Positions 36,138 through 45,268 of a DNA stretch of 64,000 nt are shown here, piece after piece (the first letter of the stretch is position 1; each line of letters starts with the position of its first letter). Where the stretch lies: NCBI GenBank assembly GCA_947496215.1, contig CANMCF010000021.1, forward strand, positions 1-64,000, read 5' to 3'. The notes below the pieces were generated by a model that saw nothing but the letters and a program-made list of their open reading frames with translations, was not told where the DNA came from and searched no databases. A program made the position numbers and the translations under genes. This stretch comes from an uncultured Bizionia sp. (GTDB lineage: Bacteria; Bacteroidota; Bacteroidia; Flavobacteriales; Flavobacteriaceae).

Positions 36138-38465
36138 TTATCTCGTAATATTCGGGAGGTTGCTCATTTCAAAAATAATTTCACCTCCACTCATAATGTC
36201 TTGGTGTGACAATAAGTTATTTTTTATAGTATTGCCATTTATCGAAACTTTGGATACATATATGTTCTCTGGACTTTGATTGTTTGCTTTGATGGTTAAG
36301 GTCTTTCCATTTTCCAAATGAATTATTGCTTCTTTAACCAGAGGGCTTCCTATGGCATAGTATGGAGATCCTGGCGTTACAGGGTAAAAACCCAAACTAC
36401 TAAAAATATACCACGCGCTCATTTGCCCAGCATCATCATTACCACATAAACCTTCAACAGTGGAGTCGTACATCGTATCCATGATCATACGTACACGCTC
36501 TTGGGTTTTTTCTGGATGCTTCGTCCAATTATAAAGATAGGGGATATGGTGACCTGGTTCATTGCCATGTACATAATTGCCAATAATGCCATCTCGAGTG
36601 ATATCTTCATGTTTTTCAATGTATTTGTCATCTATTTTCATAGTGAACAATGAATCTAAATGCATGCTGAAACGTTCTTTTCCTCCCATCATATCAATCA
36701 TTCCATTAATGTTTTGAGGTACATACAAGCCATAGTTCCAAGCATTGCCTTCTATGAAACCTTGTCCGTGAGTATCCATGGGGTCAAAGTTGTCTCTAAA
36801 TGTTCCATTTGCCAATTTTGGACGCATATAGCCAATTGTTGGATCATAGACATTCTTGTAATATGTAGATCTTTTTATAAACTCTTCTTCTATTTGAAAA
36901 TTTCCTGTTTGTTTAGCTATTTGTGCAATGCACCAATCGTTATAAGCATATTCCAAAGTTTTAGATACAGAAGAGTGATTTCTGTCATCAGGAACATATT
37001 CATAATCAATATAGTCACCTATTCCATCAAAGTATTTTACATTTGCAGTATTCACAGAAGCTTTTAATGCGCGTTTATAATCAAAGTCACCAGTGTTTTT
37101 CGACATCGCATCAGCTATAACAGAAGTTGCATGGTAACCAATCATGCACCAATTTTCATTTGCATAATGACTCCATATGGGAAGCATGTCATGAACACTC
37201 TCGTCATGATGGGCCAACATGGATTTTATCATATCGTTATTGCGTTTTGGTTGAGTAATGTTGAATAAAGGATGAAGGGCTCTATAGGTATCCCAAAGCG
37301 AGAAAATGGTATAGTTGGTAAACCCTTCTGATGTATGTATGTTTTGATCCAACCCTCTGTATTGTCCATCTACGTCTTCATAGAGGATAGGGGACAAGTT
37401 GGTATGGTATAGAGCCGAGTAAAACGTTTTCTTATTGTCCTCGGTTAAAGTGGATACTTGAATTTTAGAGAGTTCTTTATTCCATTTGTTTTTTGTGTTC
37501 TCACGAATTTCATTAAAATTCCAGTGAGGTATTTCCGTTTTTAAGTTTTTAAGAGCTCCTGTGGTACTAACAGAAGATAGAGCAAATTTTATGTTGATTT
37601 TTTCTCCTTCATCTGTATCAAAATTGAAATAGGCACGAATGTCTTTTCCTGCCATTTCTGGAAAGTTTTCTTCTTGATTGAAGCGTCTGTAAAATCCGTC
37701 GTACTTGACAGCTTCATATTTTTTATGACCATAGCTTTTGAAAGGTTTGGAAAACTGCATTGCGAAAAACACCTTTTTTGTTTTAGCCCAGCCTTTGGTT
37801 TGTCTGTAACCAGTTACCAATGAGTCGTTTTCTATGCGGATGAAAGTCCATATGTTTTTATTGTCATGATGGTATACATTGTAAACCATATCTAAAATAA
37901 CATGGGCATCGTTTGATTTGGGAAAAGTATATTGATGAAAACCAACACGTTCACTTGCTGTGAGTTCAGCTTTAATGTCATAGCTATCCAAATCGACTTT
38001 GTAATAGCCAGGAGATGCTTTTTCATTATTATGAGAGAATGTGGAATAAAACCCTTTGTTTCCTTCTTTGGTTTGCAGTGGATCCAGTGTTAGGCTTCCT
38101 GTGGTTGGCATTACTAGGAAATCCCCTAAATCTGAATGACCAGTACCGCTGAAATTTGTGTGAGCAAAGCCAACAATGGTAGAATCTCGGTATTGGTAAC
38201 CAGCACAATATTCATAAGTTTCGGAATTATACCGTCCATTTTCATCAAACATAACCTCAAAATTGGTTTGCGGACTTAATTGCACCATTCCAAATGGAGC
38301 AGTAGCTCCTGGAAAAACGTGTCCCATTTTACTAGTTCCAATAAAGGGGTTTACATATTGTGTGAAATCTTCTTTTGAGTTTTCAGAAATATCATTTTTC
38401 GGATCTTTAGGTTTACAGGTGTTTAATAGTAGTAATCCCAGTATTGCTGTTAGAAATGGTTTCAT
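36138..38465 (-). CDS. GH92 alpha-1,2-mannosidase, lipoprotein
   Basis: 775 aa. Lipoprotein signal with lipid-attachment Cys17 (LLLLNTC). Family 92 signatures are all present: YVNPFIGTSKMGHVFPGATAPFGMVQLSPQT, YQYRDSTIVGFAHTNFSGTG, LWDTYRALHPLF, GNAWNYGLYVPQ (FIEGNAW), HGNEPGHHIPYLYNW and CGNDDAGQMSAWYIFSSLGFYPVTPG, with calcium-dependent catalytic acidic residues. It removes alpha-mannose from mannans or N-glycans. Length matches the family. It lies 303 bp downstream of the sulfatase on the same strand. Confidence 0.95.
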   Translation of the reverse strand: MKPFLTAILGLLLLNTCKPKDPKNDISENSKEDFTQYVNPFIGTSKMGHVFPGATAPFGMVQLSPQTNFEVMFDENGRYNSETYEYCAGYQYRDSTIVGFAHTNFSGTGHSDLGDFLVMPTTGSLTLDPLQTKEGNKGFYSTFSHNNEKASPGYYKVDLDSYDIKAELTASERVGFHQYTFPKSNDAHVILDMVYNVYHHDNKNIWTFIRIENDSLVTGYRQTKGWAKTKKVFFAMQFSKPFKSYGHKKYEAVKYDGFYRRFNQEENFPEMAGKDIRAYFNFDTDEGEKINIKFALSSVSTTGALKNLKTEIPHWNFNEIRENTKNKWNKELSKIQVSTLTEDNKKTFYSALYHTNLSPILYEDVDGQYRGLDQNIHTSEGFTNYTIFSLWDTYRALHPLFNITQPKRNNDMIKSMLAHHDESVHDMLPIWSHYANENWCMIGYHATSVIADAMSKNTGDFDYKRALKASVNTANVKYFDGIGDYIDYEYVPDDRNHSSVSKTLEYAYNDWCIAQIAKQTGNFQIEEEFIKRSTYYKNVYDPTIGYMRPKLANGTFRDNFDPMDTHGQGFIEGNAWNYGLYVPQNINGMIDMMGGKERFSMHLDSLFTMKIDDKYIEKHEDITRDGIIGNYVHGNEPGHHIPYLYNWTKHPEKTQERVRMIMDTMYDSTVEGLCGNDDAGQMSAWYIFSSLGFYPVTPGSPYYAIGSPLVKEAIIHLENGKTLTIKANNQSPENIYVSKVSINGNTIKNNLLSHQDIMSGGEIIFEMSNLPNITR

Positions 38466-38768
38466 ATGTCTTTTGCTAAAAAAAATTAATAGTAAAAGTA
38501 TGACAAACGGTCTAAGAAAAGAAGGAGGGATTTATTTTTTCATTAAACTCATCTTTAGTTCAACAATGTTCCCAATACTGTATTAAAATTGAAAAATCAT
38601 AATGGAATTGTTTGAATTTGAGTATATTGTGTAGAAGGTTGATATCCTGTAGATTGTTGAGATATAGATAAACCTCTTGTAAGAGCAATTTTTTTTACTA
38701 TTTCATTATAATATATAGGTAAGGGCGAATTAACCAATGTTGCAGCAATAATGTACTTGACTTCAAAA
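38466..38768. other. 303-bp intergenic region between sulfatase and GH92
   Basis: AT-rich; no ORF, no exact TAnnTTTG and no strong terminator seen. Probably carries the GH92 leader and promoter. Confidence 0.4.
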
Positions 38769-40067
38769 TCAGTCTCTGATTTGCATCAATTCATTTTCTA
38801 GTATGGTCTTGTATTCTAGTTGATCACTGTTTAAAGTGCCATTTAACAAGTTGTTGCTTTCATAGGGATCTGAGGACAAATCATACATTTCTTGACTCCC
38901 ATTGGAGTTGACAAACAATTTGTATTTTCCATTGTTTATGGTCCAGAATTCATTAGTTTCTGCATATTGGAACTCACGATGCTCAGTTACTGAAGACAAT
39001 AGAGTTTTAAAGCTTTTGCTATCGTTTATTCTTGAAACGGGAACACCTGCTATTTCAGATATGGTAGCATATAAATCGGTGCCATTAATTAAATTGTTGT
39101 CGATTTTTCCAACCCTGTTTACATTTACTCCCGATACATACAAAGGTGTATTTATGCCTCCTTGATACAAGGAGCCTTTTGCAGTACTGTTAGAGAATGG
39201 AGATTGGGCAACTTGATTAGGAGTACCATTGTCTCCAATAAATAGGATGACCGTGTTGTTTCGCTCGCTTTCTGACATATTTTCTAAAAGGCGTCCAATT
39301 TGATAGTCCATAGCCTCTATCGCTGCCATATAATAAGGCAATGGATTCATTCCTTGGCTATAATCAAGCAAGTTGCCCTGAGAATGCATTTCGGCTGGAG
39401 GTGTATGGAATGGAGTGTGGGGAGCATTGTAGGCCAACCATAAAAACCAAGGTTTTTCTTGTGCATTGACCCAATCTATCGATAAGTCCGTAATTTTTTC
39501 TGTTATGTAATCTGTTTCGTTTGCTTGTACTCCATTTTCTGTAAGTTGCCATTGATAATAACTTTGAACACCACCACCAATCAATCCTGCGAAATAATCC
39601 ATTCCAAAAGCTTCAGGGGAACTTCCAGAAATTTCATTGCCGGACAGATGCCACTTCCCAATAAGAGCTGTGACGTATTCGTTGTTGGTTTGTTGTTTGA
39701 TGTATTTTTGTAGAATGGTCTCCGAACTGCCAAGTATGTCACCAGCTTGTTTAACACCTGTACGGTAGCCATATTTACCAGTGATCATAGAAGCTCTTGT
39801 TGGTGAACAGGTAGGGTAAACCCAACAGTTGTTGAAGGTTATTCCTGAGTTCTTTATATTGTTTATATTTGGAGTGTCGGGTTTAACGTTACCTTCTGTA
39901 AAACCATAAGTAGCATCTTTTCCCATATCGTCAGCTATGATTAACAATATGTTGGGAGAAGTCGATACAAGGGATTCTTCGGAATTAGTTTCATTTTTAT
40001 CACATCTAAAAAGTATGATTGAACAAATTATGAACAAAAAGCAAGTCTTCTTTATGTAATATTTCAT
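38769..40067 (-). CDS. S1-family sulfatase, lipoprotein
   Basis: 432 aa. Lipoprotein signal with Cys22 (IILFRC). NILLIIADDMGKDA supplies the N-terminal metal-binding aspartates (45-46). CSPTRASMITGKYGYRTG (C87-S-P-T-R91) is the sulfatase signature in which Cys87 is converted to formylglycine. GKWHLSGNE, YNAPHTPFHTPPAEM and LFIGDNGTPNQ complete the active site. The substrate is unknown; the neighbouring mannosidase suggests a sulfated mannose-containing glycan. The formylglycine-generating enzyme or anSME maturase is not in the window. Confidence 0.94.
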   Translation of the reverse strand: MKYYIKKTCFLFIICSIILFRCDKNETNSEESLVSTSPNILLIIADDMGKDATYGFTEGNVKPDTPNINNIKNSGITFNNCWVYPTCSPTRASMITGKYGYRTGVKQAGDILGSSETILQKYIKQQTNNEYVTALIGKWHLSGNEISGSSPEAFGMDYFAGLIGGGVQSYYQWQLTENGVQANETDYITEKITDLSIDWVNAQEKPWFLWLAYNAPHTPFHTPPAEMHSQGNLLDYSQGMNPLPYYMAAIEAMDYQIGRLLENMSESERNNTVILFIGDNGTPNQVAQSPFSNSTAKGSLYQGGINTPLYVSGVNVNRVGKIDNNLINGTDLYATISEIAGVPVSRINDSKSFKTLLSSVTEHREFQYAETNEFWTINNGKYKLFVNSNGSQEMYDLSSDPYESNNLLNGTLNSDQLEYKTILENELMQIRD

Positions 40068-40199
40068 TTATCTATAAATTTAGTTGGTGAATTAGTTAGA
40101 CCGATTGTTATGCTAATGGTTTAATTGATAATGAAAGGTTTGCAATTTCATAGTTTTTATGATTGGATGAATAATAATGGGGGGAGATTTAAAAAAGAA

Positions 40200-40251
40200 T
40201 ATTACAAAATTTAAAATCCCACTCTAGAGTGGGATTTTAAATTTTGTAATA
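40200..40251 (-). terminator. Perfect 52-bp palindrome, likely terminator of the DUF349 gene
   Basis: Every base from 40200 to 40251 pairs with its mirror around the central TCTAGA; there is no unpaired loop. The inner arm is AAAATCCCACTC. It lies 15 bp after the DUF349 stop. The A/T flanks would give a T-rich tail in either direction. Confidence 0.75.
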
Positions 40252-40265
40252 CAATTGATTTTTGC

Positions 40266-42302
40266 TTATTCTGTTTCTGTTTCTGTTTCTGTTTTTTCAG
40301 ACTTGACTTCAACCTTATACAATTCTTTGATCTTCCTTAATTTGGTATTCCAGATGACCAAGGATTCTTTATGCTTGTTTATGTTGTCGTATACATTTTT
40401 AACCAAAGGATTCTTTTCATCTGCATGTTTGAAAAATTGGAGGTTGTTTTCCAACTGATTTATTTCTCCTTTTATTTCATCCACTTTCTTTCTAATGAAG
40501 GAACGTTCGTTGTCCAATACTCTAGAATCGCTTGCTGTGGATAGATCTTGAAGTTTGTTTTCAAATTTGATCATTTCCACTTCTGTTTTGTTCATGTCAA
40601 GAGTTTTGAACAATGTATCCAAAGTATTGTTGAAATCACTTTCGATCTTACGTTTCTTGCCAGGAACGCGACCAATGGTTTTCCATTTGGAAATGTATTC
40701 CTTTATGGTTGCAAGATCTGTTTTTTGTTCACCTGCCAACTTTACTTCGGCAACTTCCTTTAATAGAGCTTCTTTTTCTGTATACGCTTTTTCCTCTTCT
40801 TCATTGGCCGCATTGCGTTGCGAGTGTATGCGATCGAAATAGGCATTGCAGGCAGCTTTGAATTGTTTCCAAATCTTATCGCTATCTTTTCTTGGTACGT
40901 GACCAATGCGTTTCCAGTCCCCTTGAATTTTTTTCATTAGGGGTGTTGTGGCATCAAAATCATCACTGTCTCTATTTTCTTCAGCTATTTTGATTAAAAC
41001 TAACTTTTTTTCAAGGTTTTCAAATTGATCTTTCTTTAAGTCCTTGTAAAATGCATTCTTCTTTTTATTGAAATCCCTGACGGCATCTTTGAATTTTCCC
41101 CAAGTAGCTTCGTTTACTTTGATTGGGACCTTTCCTGCCTTGAAGAACTCTTCTCTAAGTGCTTCAATGTCTTTAATGGCATTTTGCCAACCACTATGTG
41201 ATTTTACGACTTGATTTGCTCTTTCTTCGATTTTGGCAATAATACCGTGTTTTATTTCCAGATTCTTCTCGTATAACTTATCTAAATTGGAAAAGTATTC
41301 TTGACGTTTGTCATTAATGACCTTGGTTGCTTGTTTGAAACGCTCCCAAATGACTTCTCTATGTTCTTTGGCAACAGGTCCTAGGTCTTCTTTCCAAAGT
41401 TTGTGCAATACTTGCAACTCCCTAAAGGCGCGATTTGTATTGTCATCTTGTGCCAATTCTTCGGCACGCTCAATGATCTTCGTCTTTTTGTCCAAGTTAT
41501 GAGCAAAATCCTTGTCTCTCAAATCTCTGTCCAAATGCAACAAGTCATAGAACTTTTCCACGTTGAAGTGGTAGCTATTCCAAGCATTGTTGTATTTGTC
41601 CCTAGGAATTGGTCCTGCATTTTTCCAACGTTCCTGTATCTCTTTGAACTGCTTGTATTTTGCATTCATGGTCTCATCAAGGTTTGTCAATGCCTTGATG
41701 TCTTCTATGATTTGCAATCTGTTGGACAAGTTGTCTTTGAGGTTTTTCTCTATGCCTTTGTAATGTGCAGATATCTTGGATCTGTATTCTTTGTATGTGT
41801 CGTTGAAGTTCCGTTTTAAAGGGGTGCTATAATGGAAATCGATAATGTTGCCACCTTGGTTTAAGAATTCTTCCTTTTTTTCTTCTAGCAAGGTGTTGAA
41901 CTTTTGGGTGAATTCACTTTTTATGCCTTCAACGTGAGATTTTATGGCTTGAACCTTTTCGTTCTTTACTAATTTTTCAAATTCGATCACCAATTCATCC
42001 AAGGACATTGCATGATAGTCCTTCAGTTCTATGGTATGTCTTTCACTATTGCCTTCATCTTCCGCATCTTCTGCATTTGAGTCGTCGATTTCGTTGATCA
42101 CATTGTCATCATCAGTCTTTGTGACGTTTTCTTCAACTGTGTCTTGCTCTACTGGAGAAGAGTCCTCTTCTTTGCTATCAGGTTCTTGAACAGGTTCTTG
42201 AGCGTTTGTTTCGCTGGTTGTTTGTTCTTCCGTAGAGGTATTGATTTCGTCTTTGATCTCTTTTTTTCCGTCTGCATTTTGCAGGTTATCTTGCTCTGAC
42301 AT
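40266..42302 (-). CDS. DUF349 repeat protein
   Basis: 678 aa, cytoplasmic. The first ~95 residues are acidic and low-complexity (EEQTTSETN.., DDSNAEDAEDEGN). The rest is a long alpha-helical array of DUF349 units, with recurring motifs such as FKEIQERWKNAGPIPRDKYN, LHKLWKEDLGPVAKEHREVIW, GDWKRIGHVPRKDSDKIWK and SKWKTIGRVPGKKRKI; about five to six units. Function of the family is unknown. The last residues are an (ET)n tail coded by a TTTCTG hexanucleotide repeat. Ends at a 52-bp palindromic terminator. Confidence 0.9.
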   Translation of the reverse strand: MSEQDNLQNADGKKEIKDEINTSTEEQTTSETNAQEPVQEPDSKEEDSSPVEQDTVEENVTKTDDDNVINEIDDSNAEDAEDEGNSERHTIELKDYHAMSLDELVIEFEKLVKNEKVQAIKSHVEGIKSEFTQKFNTLLEEKKEEFLNQGGNIIDFHYSTPLKRNFNDTYKEYRSKISAHYKGIEKNLKDNLSNRLQIIEDIKALTNLDETMNAKYKQFKEIQERWKNAGPIPRDKYNNAWNSYHFNVEKFYDLLHLDRDLRDKDFAHNLDKKTKIIERAEELAQDDNTNRAFRELQVLHKLWKEDLGPVAKEHREVIWERFKQATKVINDKRQEYFSNLDKLYEKNLEIKHGIIAKIEERANQVVKSHSGWQNAIKDIEALREEFFKAGKVPIKVNEATWGKFKDAVRDFNKKKNAFYKDLKKDQFENLEKKLVLIKIAEENRDSDDFDATTPLMKKIQGDWKRIGHVPRKDSDKIWKQFKAACNAYFDRIHSQRNAANEEEEKAYTEKEALLKEVAEVKLAGEQKTDLATIKEYISKWKTIGRVPGKKRKIESDFNNTLDTLFKTLDMNKTEVEMIKFENKLQDLSTASDSRVLDNERSFIRKKVDEIKGEINQLENNLQFFKHADEKNPLVKNVYDNINKHKESLVIWNTKLRKIKELYKVEVKSEKTETETETE

Positions 42303-42433
42303 TTTATTAAATGTTTAAGGGTTTTTCAAAAAATTAGATGTTAAAGATACTAAAAGTTGATTATTTATATGGGGTACAGGCATTATAAATACAGATGAGA
42401 TACTCTTGCTGTGGATATCTTTAATTTGAAGCC

Positions 42434-43174
42434 TTAGACATTGTTCCAAATGCGCCATGCTTTTTCAGCTTGTAATTCCAACATATGGAGCCCATTTATT
42501 ATTGTTGCTTCTCGTTTCTTGCCCATATTTAAAAACTTGGTTTGTTCAGGGTTGTAGATGAGATCGAAGAGTATGTGTTTTTTTGAAATGCCTTGATACG
42601 GGATGTTCGGACAATCCTCTATGTTCGGATGGGTTCCCAAAGGAGTGCAGTTTATCAATATCGAATGTGAAGCTATAATGTCCTCTGTGAGGGAGTCATA
42701 GGTGTATTTCACATTGGTGGAAGGAGTCCTTGAAACAAAACCATAATCTATGTTCAATTGTTTCAAGGCATAGGCAACGGCCTTACTCGCACCACCTGTA
42801 CCCAAGATGAGAGCTTTCTTATGGTGTTTCTTCAAATGGGGTTTCAATGATTTCTTAAAACCATAATAATCTGTATTGTGCCCTATGAATTTACCTTTTT
42901 TAGATATTTTAATGGTGTTTACAGCTCCTATGTCCTTTGCCTTACCATTGAGTTTGTCCAAATAGGGAATGATGCTTTCCTTGTATGGGATGGTGACATT
43001 GAAACCAGCTATGTCTGCAAGTTTCTTTGTTTGCTCATGGAAATGGGAAATGTCTTCCAGATCAAAATTCACATACGTGGCATCGTTGATTTTTTCCTTG
43101 GTAAACTTGTTTTTGAAATAATTTCGAGAGAACGAATATGATATGTTTTTTCCTATTAGACCAAATTTACGCAT
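42434..43174 (-). CDS. aroE: Shikimate dehydrogenase
   Basis: 246 aa, a little shorter than most (~270). It reduces 3-dehydroshikimate with NADPH. KFGLIGKNISYSFSRNYF (shikimate-binding serines), FNVTIPYKESIIPYLD (catalytic Lys), AVNTIKISKKGKFIGHNTDYYGF (catalytic Asp), LILGTGGASKAVAYAL (Rossmann loop) and INCTPLGTHPN are present. Its start overlaps the end of the upstream DUF368 gene by 8 bp, indicating co-translation. Confidence 0.95.
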   Translation of the reverse strand: MRKFGLIGKNISYSFSRNYFKNKFTKEKINDATYVNFDLEDISHFHEQTKKLADIAGFNVTIPYKESIIPYLDKLNGKAKDIGAVNTIKISKKGKFIGHNTDYYGFKKSLKPHLKKHHKKALILGTGGASKAVAYALKQLNIDYGFVSRTPSTNVKYTYDSLTEDIIASHSILINCTPLGTHPNIEDCPNIPYQGISKKHILFDLIYNPEQTKFLNMGKKREATIINGLHMLELQAEKAWRIWNNV

Positions 43175-44186
43175 CTATTTTTCGTGTTTTCTTTCCGTAT
43201 AGCTCCAAAGCCAAAACAATTACGATTCCCAATACTATGAATAGTACTGCAATACAGGTCTCAGAGTTTAGCTCAGGAATGAAACGATTGTAGTTTTTAA
43301 TGATTTTCTTTCCTGTGGAATCCAATATGAAATTGCCATTGGTTTCCGTTCTATAAATGGTTTTCTTCCAAGGCCAGACGACTCCCAACGAGCCTATGAT
43401 GAATCCTATTATGGAAGACGTCGTAACGTTTTTATAATACTTTAGGATATAATTGAGAATGTGGGAAAAACTTACGAGACCAACTACCGAACCCAATGTG
43501 AAGACAAGTAATACCTTTAACATCCTAATGCGTTCCCCGTTGTCCATAAAACCAAAGTTACCACCCAAGATCTCATAGATCGTATCGTATAATGCGTTTA
43601 CCGAATCCACCAAGAGCAATACGTAGTTACCCAATAGGATTAAAATAAAAGAGCCTGAGAAACCAGGTAATGTCATTCCCGAGACACTGATGATACCACA
43701 TAGGAAAACAAACCAAAGGTTGTCATTTTCCATTGCTGGATCCAAAAAACTAATGCTTAATCCTATCGTTGTTCCTACCAGTAAAGCAAAGACCGTTGTG
43801 AGTTTCCAATCTTTGAAATCTTTACCCATATAATAGATGGAGCCAATTATCATCCCAAAGAAAGCACTCCAAACAAAGAGTTCATGGTATTTTATGAGAT
43901 AATCCAATAGTTTGGAGATGCTAAAGTAACTTATTATCATTCCAAAAAACAACAGGCTTAGAAACCTGCCATTTATATAATAAAAGAAGGATTTGAATCT
44001 GCCATTCACAAGTAATTTGAAAGCTGTTCCATTGACTTGTTTCAGAGAATGAATGAACTCTTCATAGAACCCTGCTACAAATGCGACAACTCCTCCAGAC
44101 ACCCCAGGAACCTTGTTTGCGGCTCCCATTACTAGCCCTTTCAAGACTAGAAAAAGTTTGTCTGTAAATGTTCTAGTGTTTTGCAT
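43167..44186 (-). CDS. DUF368 membrane protein (second copy)
   Basis: 339 aa, about eight membrane segments. GLVMGAANKVPGVSGGVVAFVAGFYEEF and SGMTLPGFSGSFILILLGNY are the paired GVSGG/GFSGS half-site motifs of DUF368, which suggest an inverted two-fold transporter fold. Homologues include the polyprenyl-phosphate translocase group (PopT/DUF368), which returns undecaprenyl phosphate to the cytoplasmic face. Start TAATG-overlaps the stop of the first copy by one base. Confidence 0.88.
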   Translation of the reverse strand: MQNTRTFTDKLFLVLKGLVMGAANKVPGVSGGVVAFVAGFYEEFIHSLKQVNGTAFKLLVNGRFKSFFYYINGRFLSLLFFGMIISYFSISKLLDYLIKYHELFVWSAFFGMIIGSIYYMGKDFKDWKLTTVFALLVGTTIGLSISFLDPAMENDNLWFVFLCGIISVSGMTLPGFSGSFILILLGNYVLLLVDSVNALYDTIYEILGGNFGFMDNGERIRMLKVLLVFTLGSVVGLVSFSHILNYILKYYKNVTTSSIIGFIIGSLGVVWPWKKTIYRTETNGNFILDSTGKKIIKNYNRFIPELNSETCIAVLFIVLGIVIVLALELYGKKTRKIDA

Positions 44187-45193
44187 TATTGCTTTCTAGT
44201 GCCTATTTTTTCTAATATGAAAATGGTTAGAAACCCAGCAATCATCAATAGGATTGCAATGGTTAGTTGATGGTTCTCTATATTCAATTCTGAAAAGACA
44301 AAAGGAGAAATACTTTCTTCCGTAACTGTCTTGTAAGATTCGAAATTGTTTATTTGTTTTTGAAAGACCGACAATGTACTTAAATCCGATATGGTAGAAA
44401 ATGGAATTACTTCCCCAGTTTCATCATTCATTACGGAAATTGTTTTTTTCCATGGCCAAACCTTGTTTAATGAACCAAGAATAAAACCAGTTAGTATGGC
44501 CAATGTGGTGTTGTGATAGTTCTTGAACAACCATTTCAAGATGCGACTGAAACTAAGAAGGCCAATGATGGCTCCTATGGCAAAAAGCGCTATCTTCTTC
44601 AAATCGAAATTATGAAAAGCATCACTCAAGGTCTTGTATGCTCCCAAAATGACCAATATGAAAGACCCGGAAATACCAGGTAAAATCATGGCACATATGG
44701 CAATGGCTCCAGAAAACAACAAATAATATGGATTGGAATTTGCAGCCAAAGTAGGAAGACTGGTAATGTAAAAGGCAGTAATAGCTCCAATTATGAGAGC
44801 TGTAATGGTAACGACATTCCACTTGGTAATTTGTTTTCCAACAAAATAGATGCTAACTACTATTAGCCCAAAAAAGAATGACCAAATCAATATGGGATGA
44901 TGCTCTATCAGGTATTTTGCTAGTCTCATAAAGGAAACAAAACTTATGATGATACCAGTTAATAAAGCCAAGACGAAGTTACCATTCACTTGTGTCCAGA
45001 ATGCTTTTATTCCTTTTTTCCTCAAGGTCTTCAGCAACGATAGATTTACATTGCTGATGGTTGTGATGAGTTCTTCGTAAATTCCGGAAATGAAGGCTAT
45101 TGTTCCTCCAGATACTCCAGGTACAGCATCTGCTGCTCCCATTGCTACTCCTTTTAACGTGATGATGAAATAGTCTAATAAACGTCTTTGCAT
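44186..45193 (-). CDS. DUF368 membrane protein (first copy)
   Basis: 335 aa from ATG 45193; the frame extends four codons further to a TTG that looks dispensable. VAMGAADAVPGVSGGTIAFISGIYEEL and AMILPGISGSFILVILGAYKTL are the family motifs. KILKWLFKNYHNTTLAILTGFILGSLNKVWPWKK aligns with the same region of the second copy, so these are tandem paralogues. Candidate undecaprenyl-phosphate recycling, by homology to the DUF368/PopT group. A TAAATTTG -7 element sits 51 bp upstream. Confidence 0.88.
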   Translation of the reverse strand: MQRRLLDYFIITLKGVAMGAADAVPGVSGGTIAFISGIYEELITTISNVNLSLLKTLRKKGIKAFWTQVNGNFVLALLTGIIISFVSFMRLAKYLIEHHPILIWSFFFGLIVVSIYFVGKQITKWNVVTITALIIGAITAFYITSLPTLAANSNPYYLLFSGAIAICAMILPGISGSFILVILGAYKTLSDAFHNFDLKKIALFAIGAIIGLLSFSRILKWLFKNYHNTTLAILTGFILGSLNKVWPWKKTISVMNDETGEVIPFSTISDLSTLSVFQKQINNFESYKTVTEESISPFVFSELNIENHQLTIAILLMIAGFLTIFILEKIGTRKQ

Positions 45194-45243
45194 ATTTGGT
45201 TTCAACTAAGAAAAATCAAAATTTGTTCTATGCCAAAGGTATG

Positions 45244-45251
45244 CAAATTTA
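45244..45251 (-). promoter_or_regulatory. Bacteroidota -7 element for DUF368-DUF368-aroE
   Basis: TAAATTTG on the minus strand, 51 bp before ATG 45193. No -33 TTG seen at normal spacing. Confidence 0.45.
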
Positions 45252-45268
45252 CTTATCCACTGAGGCTA

